In this document: piece by piece, positions 32,009-32,574 of the stretch
How positions within the stretch are numbered: the first letter of the stretch is position 1
Layout of the letters: each line of letters begins with the position of its first letter
From: an uncultured Oscillospiraceae bacterium
GTDB taxonomy: Bacteria > Bacillota > Clostridia > Oscillospirales > Oscillospiraceae
Length of the DNA: 32,574 bases
Reading direction: 5' to 3'
Assembly (NCBI GenBank): GCA_944385795.1
Contig: CALWYP010000009.1
Location: 1 to 32,574, forward strand
The notes under the pieces: generated by a model
What the model was told of the DNA's origin: nothing
The model's database searches: none
What the model saw: only the letters and a program-made list of their open reading frames with translations
Made by a program: the position numbers and the translations under genes

Positions 32009-32574
32009 CGCGCGCCCCCTCTCTGTTTTTTCTCCAGGAGGTTCACGGCGAGCAGCACCACGGCGGAGATGGCGAGGTTGATCAGAACCCAGATAACCGC
32101 GCTGCGGTCGTCGCCCGTGCGCCAGTACTGGTAGACCGAGGTGGATATCGTGGCCGTGCGGCCTGGGGTGTAGCCTATGAGCATACTGGTGGCGCCGTAC
32201 TCGCCCAGGGCCCGCGCGAAGGCGAGCACCGTCCCGGCGAGGATGCCCTGACGGCAGTAGGGCATGCGTATCCGCCAGAATATGTAGGCGTTTGAAAGGC
32301 CGAGCGTCTGCCCCGAGTAGGCCAGCGTCATGTCGAAGCTCTCGAAGGCCCCGCGCGCGGTGCGGTACATGAGCGGGAAGGCCACGACGGCGGCGGTTAT
32401 AACGCCGCCGTACCAGGTCATGACGAAACGTATGCCTATGGAATCGAGCCACATGCCTACCGGGCGCTGCACGCCGAAGATAAGCAGCAGGAAATAGCCC
32501 ACCACCGTGGGCGGCAGCACGAGAGGCAGCGTCAGGACGACGTCCAGCACGCCCTTGAGCACGCGCGGGAGCTT
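32005..32574 (-). CDS. modB: Molybdate ABC transporter permease, 5' end outside the window
   Basis: Partial: the frame is open to the window end and an apparent GTG start at 32562 is not the true start. About 189 residues remain, all from the permease core: LPLVLPPTVVGYFLLLIFG, then ALGEYGATSMLIGYTPGRTATISTSVYQYWRTGDD containing the EAA-like loop that contacts ModC. Several membrane helices. It ends in TGA overlapping the modC start. modA is presumably upstream, outside the window. Confidence 0.93.
   Translation of the reverse strand, partial: KLPRVLKGVLDVVLTLPLVLPPTVVGYFLLLIFGVQRPVGMWLDSIGIRFVMTWYGGVITAAVVAFPLMYRTARGAFESFDMTLAYSGQTLGLSNAYIFWRIRMPYCRQGILAGTVLAFARALGEYGATSMLIGYTPGRTATISTSVYQYWRTGDDRSAVIWVLINLAISAVVLLAVNLLEKKQRGGAR

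Noticed and set aside
1..32574. CRISPR array, transposase, prophage or toxin-antitoxin genes
   Set aside because: No regularly spaced repeats or such coding sequences were seen; most of the window is conserved core genome.

Overview
The window is a GC-rich, gene-dense chromosomal segment of a spore-forming Firmicute, most likely a clostridial (Oscillospiraceae-like) gut bacterium. The evidence is spoIIGA-sigE and a ypeB-type germination gene, the pyrH-frr-uppS-cdsA-dxr-rseP-ispG-polC order typical of Firmicutes, a PolC-type replicative polymerase, two SLH-domain surface proteins and strong GGAGG ribosome binding sites. The family placement is inference. No phage, IS, CRISPR, tRNA or rRNA was recognised.

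Layout. 1-1627: 3' part of an FMN-dependent alpha-hydroxy-acid dehydrogenase, overlapping an exported class A beta-lactamase-fold protein. 1676-10213: an envelope/spore block with a 734-residue SLH protein behind a leader of about 175 nt carrying a possible 23-codon leader ORF, a zinc-ribbon/membrane/Ig-like protein, ypeB, a second SLH protein, an RlmD/TrmA-type RNA methyltransferase and a membrane-anchored SGNH hydrolase. 10219-14242: gltX, a PLP aminotransferase and trpS. 14350-17340: cell-wall glycopolymer genes, a TagO/WecA-type transferase, a UDP-GlcNAc 2-epimerase broken by an in-frame amber codon, and an anchored protein of unknown function. 17341-18207: three small unknown genes. 18257-20336: a YfcE-type phosphodiesterase, then sigE and its processing protease spoIIGA. 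20486-30577: the pyrH to polC operon, joining nucleotide supply, ribosome recycling, undecaprenyl and isoprenoid synthesis, phospholipid synthesis, regulated proteolysis and replication. 30713-32574: molybdate ABC transporter genes modB (cut by the window end), modC and a Mop-type molybdate-binding protein.

The most checkable anomalies are the amber codon in wecB where its family has Gln, a Walker A Ser-to-Asn change in modC, a leader ORF before the large SLH gene, a promoter embedded in a long inverted repeat before the zinc-ribbon gene, and heavy use of the isoleucine codon ATA in several genes of a GC-rich genome. TAG ends at least three other genes here, so genome-wide TAG recoding is unlikely. 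No complete new defence or mobile system was found. The least explained coding material is the three-gene cluster at 17341-18207.
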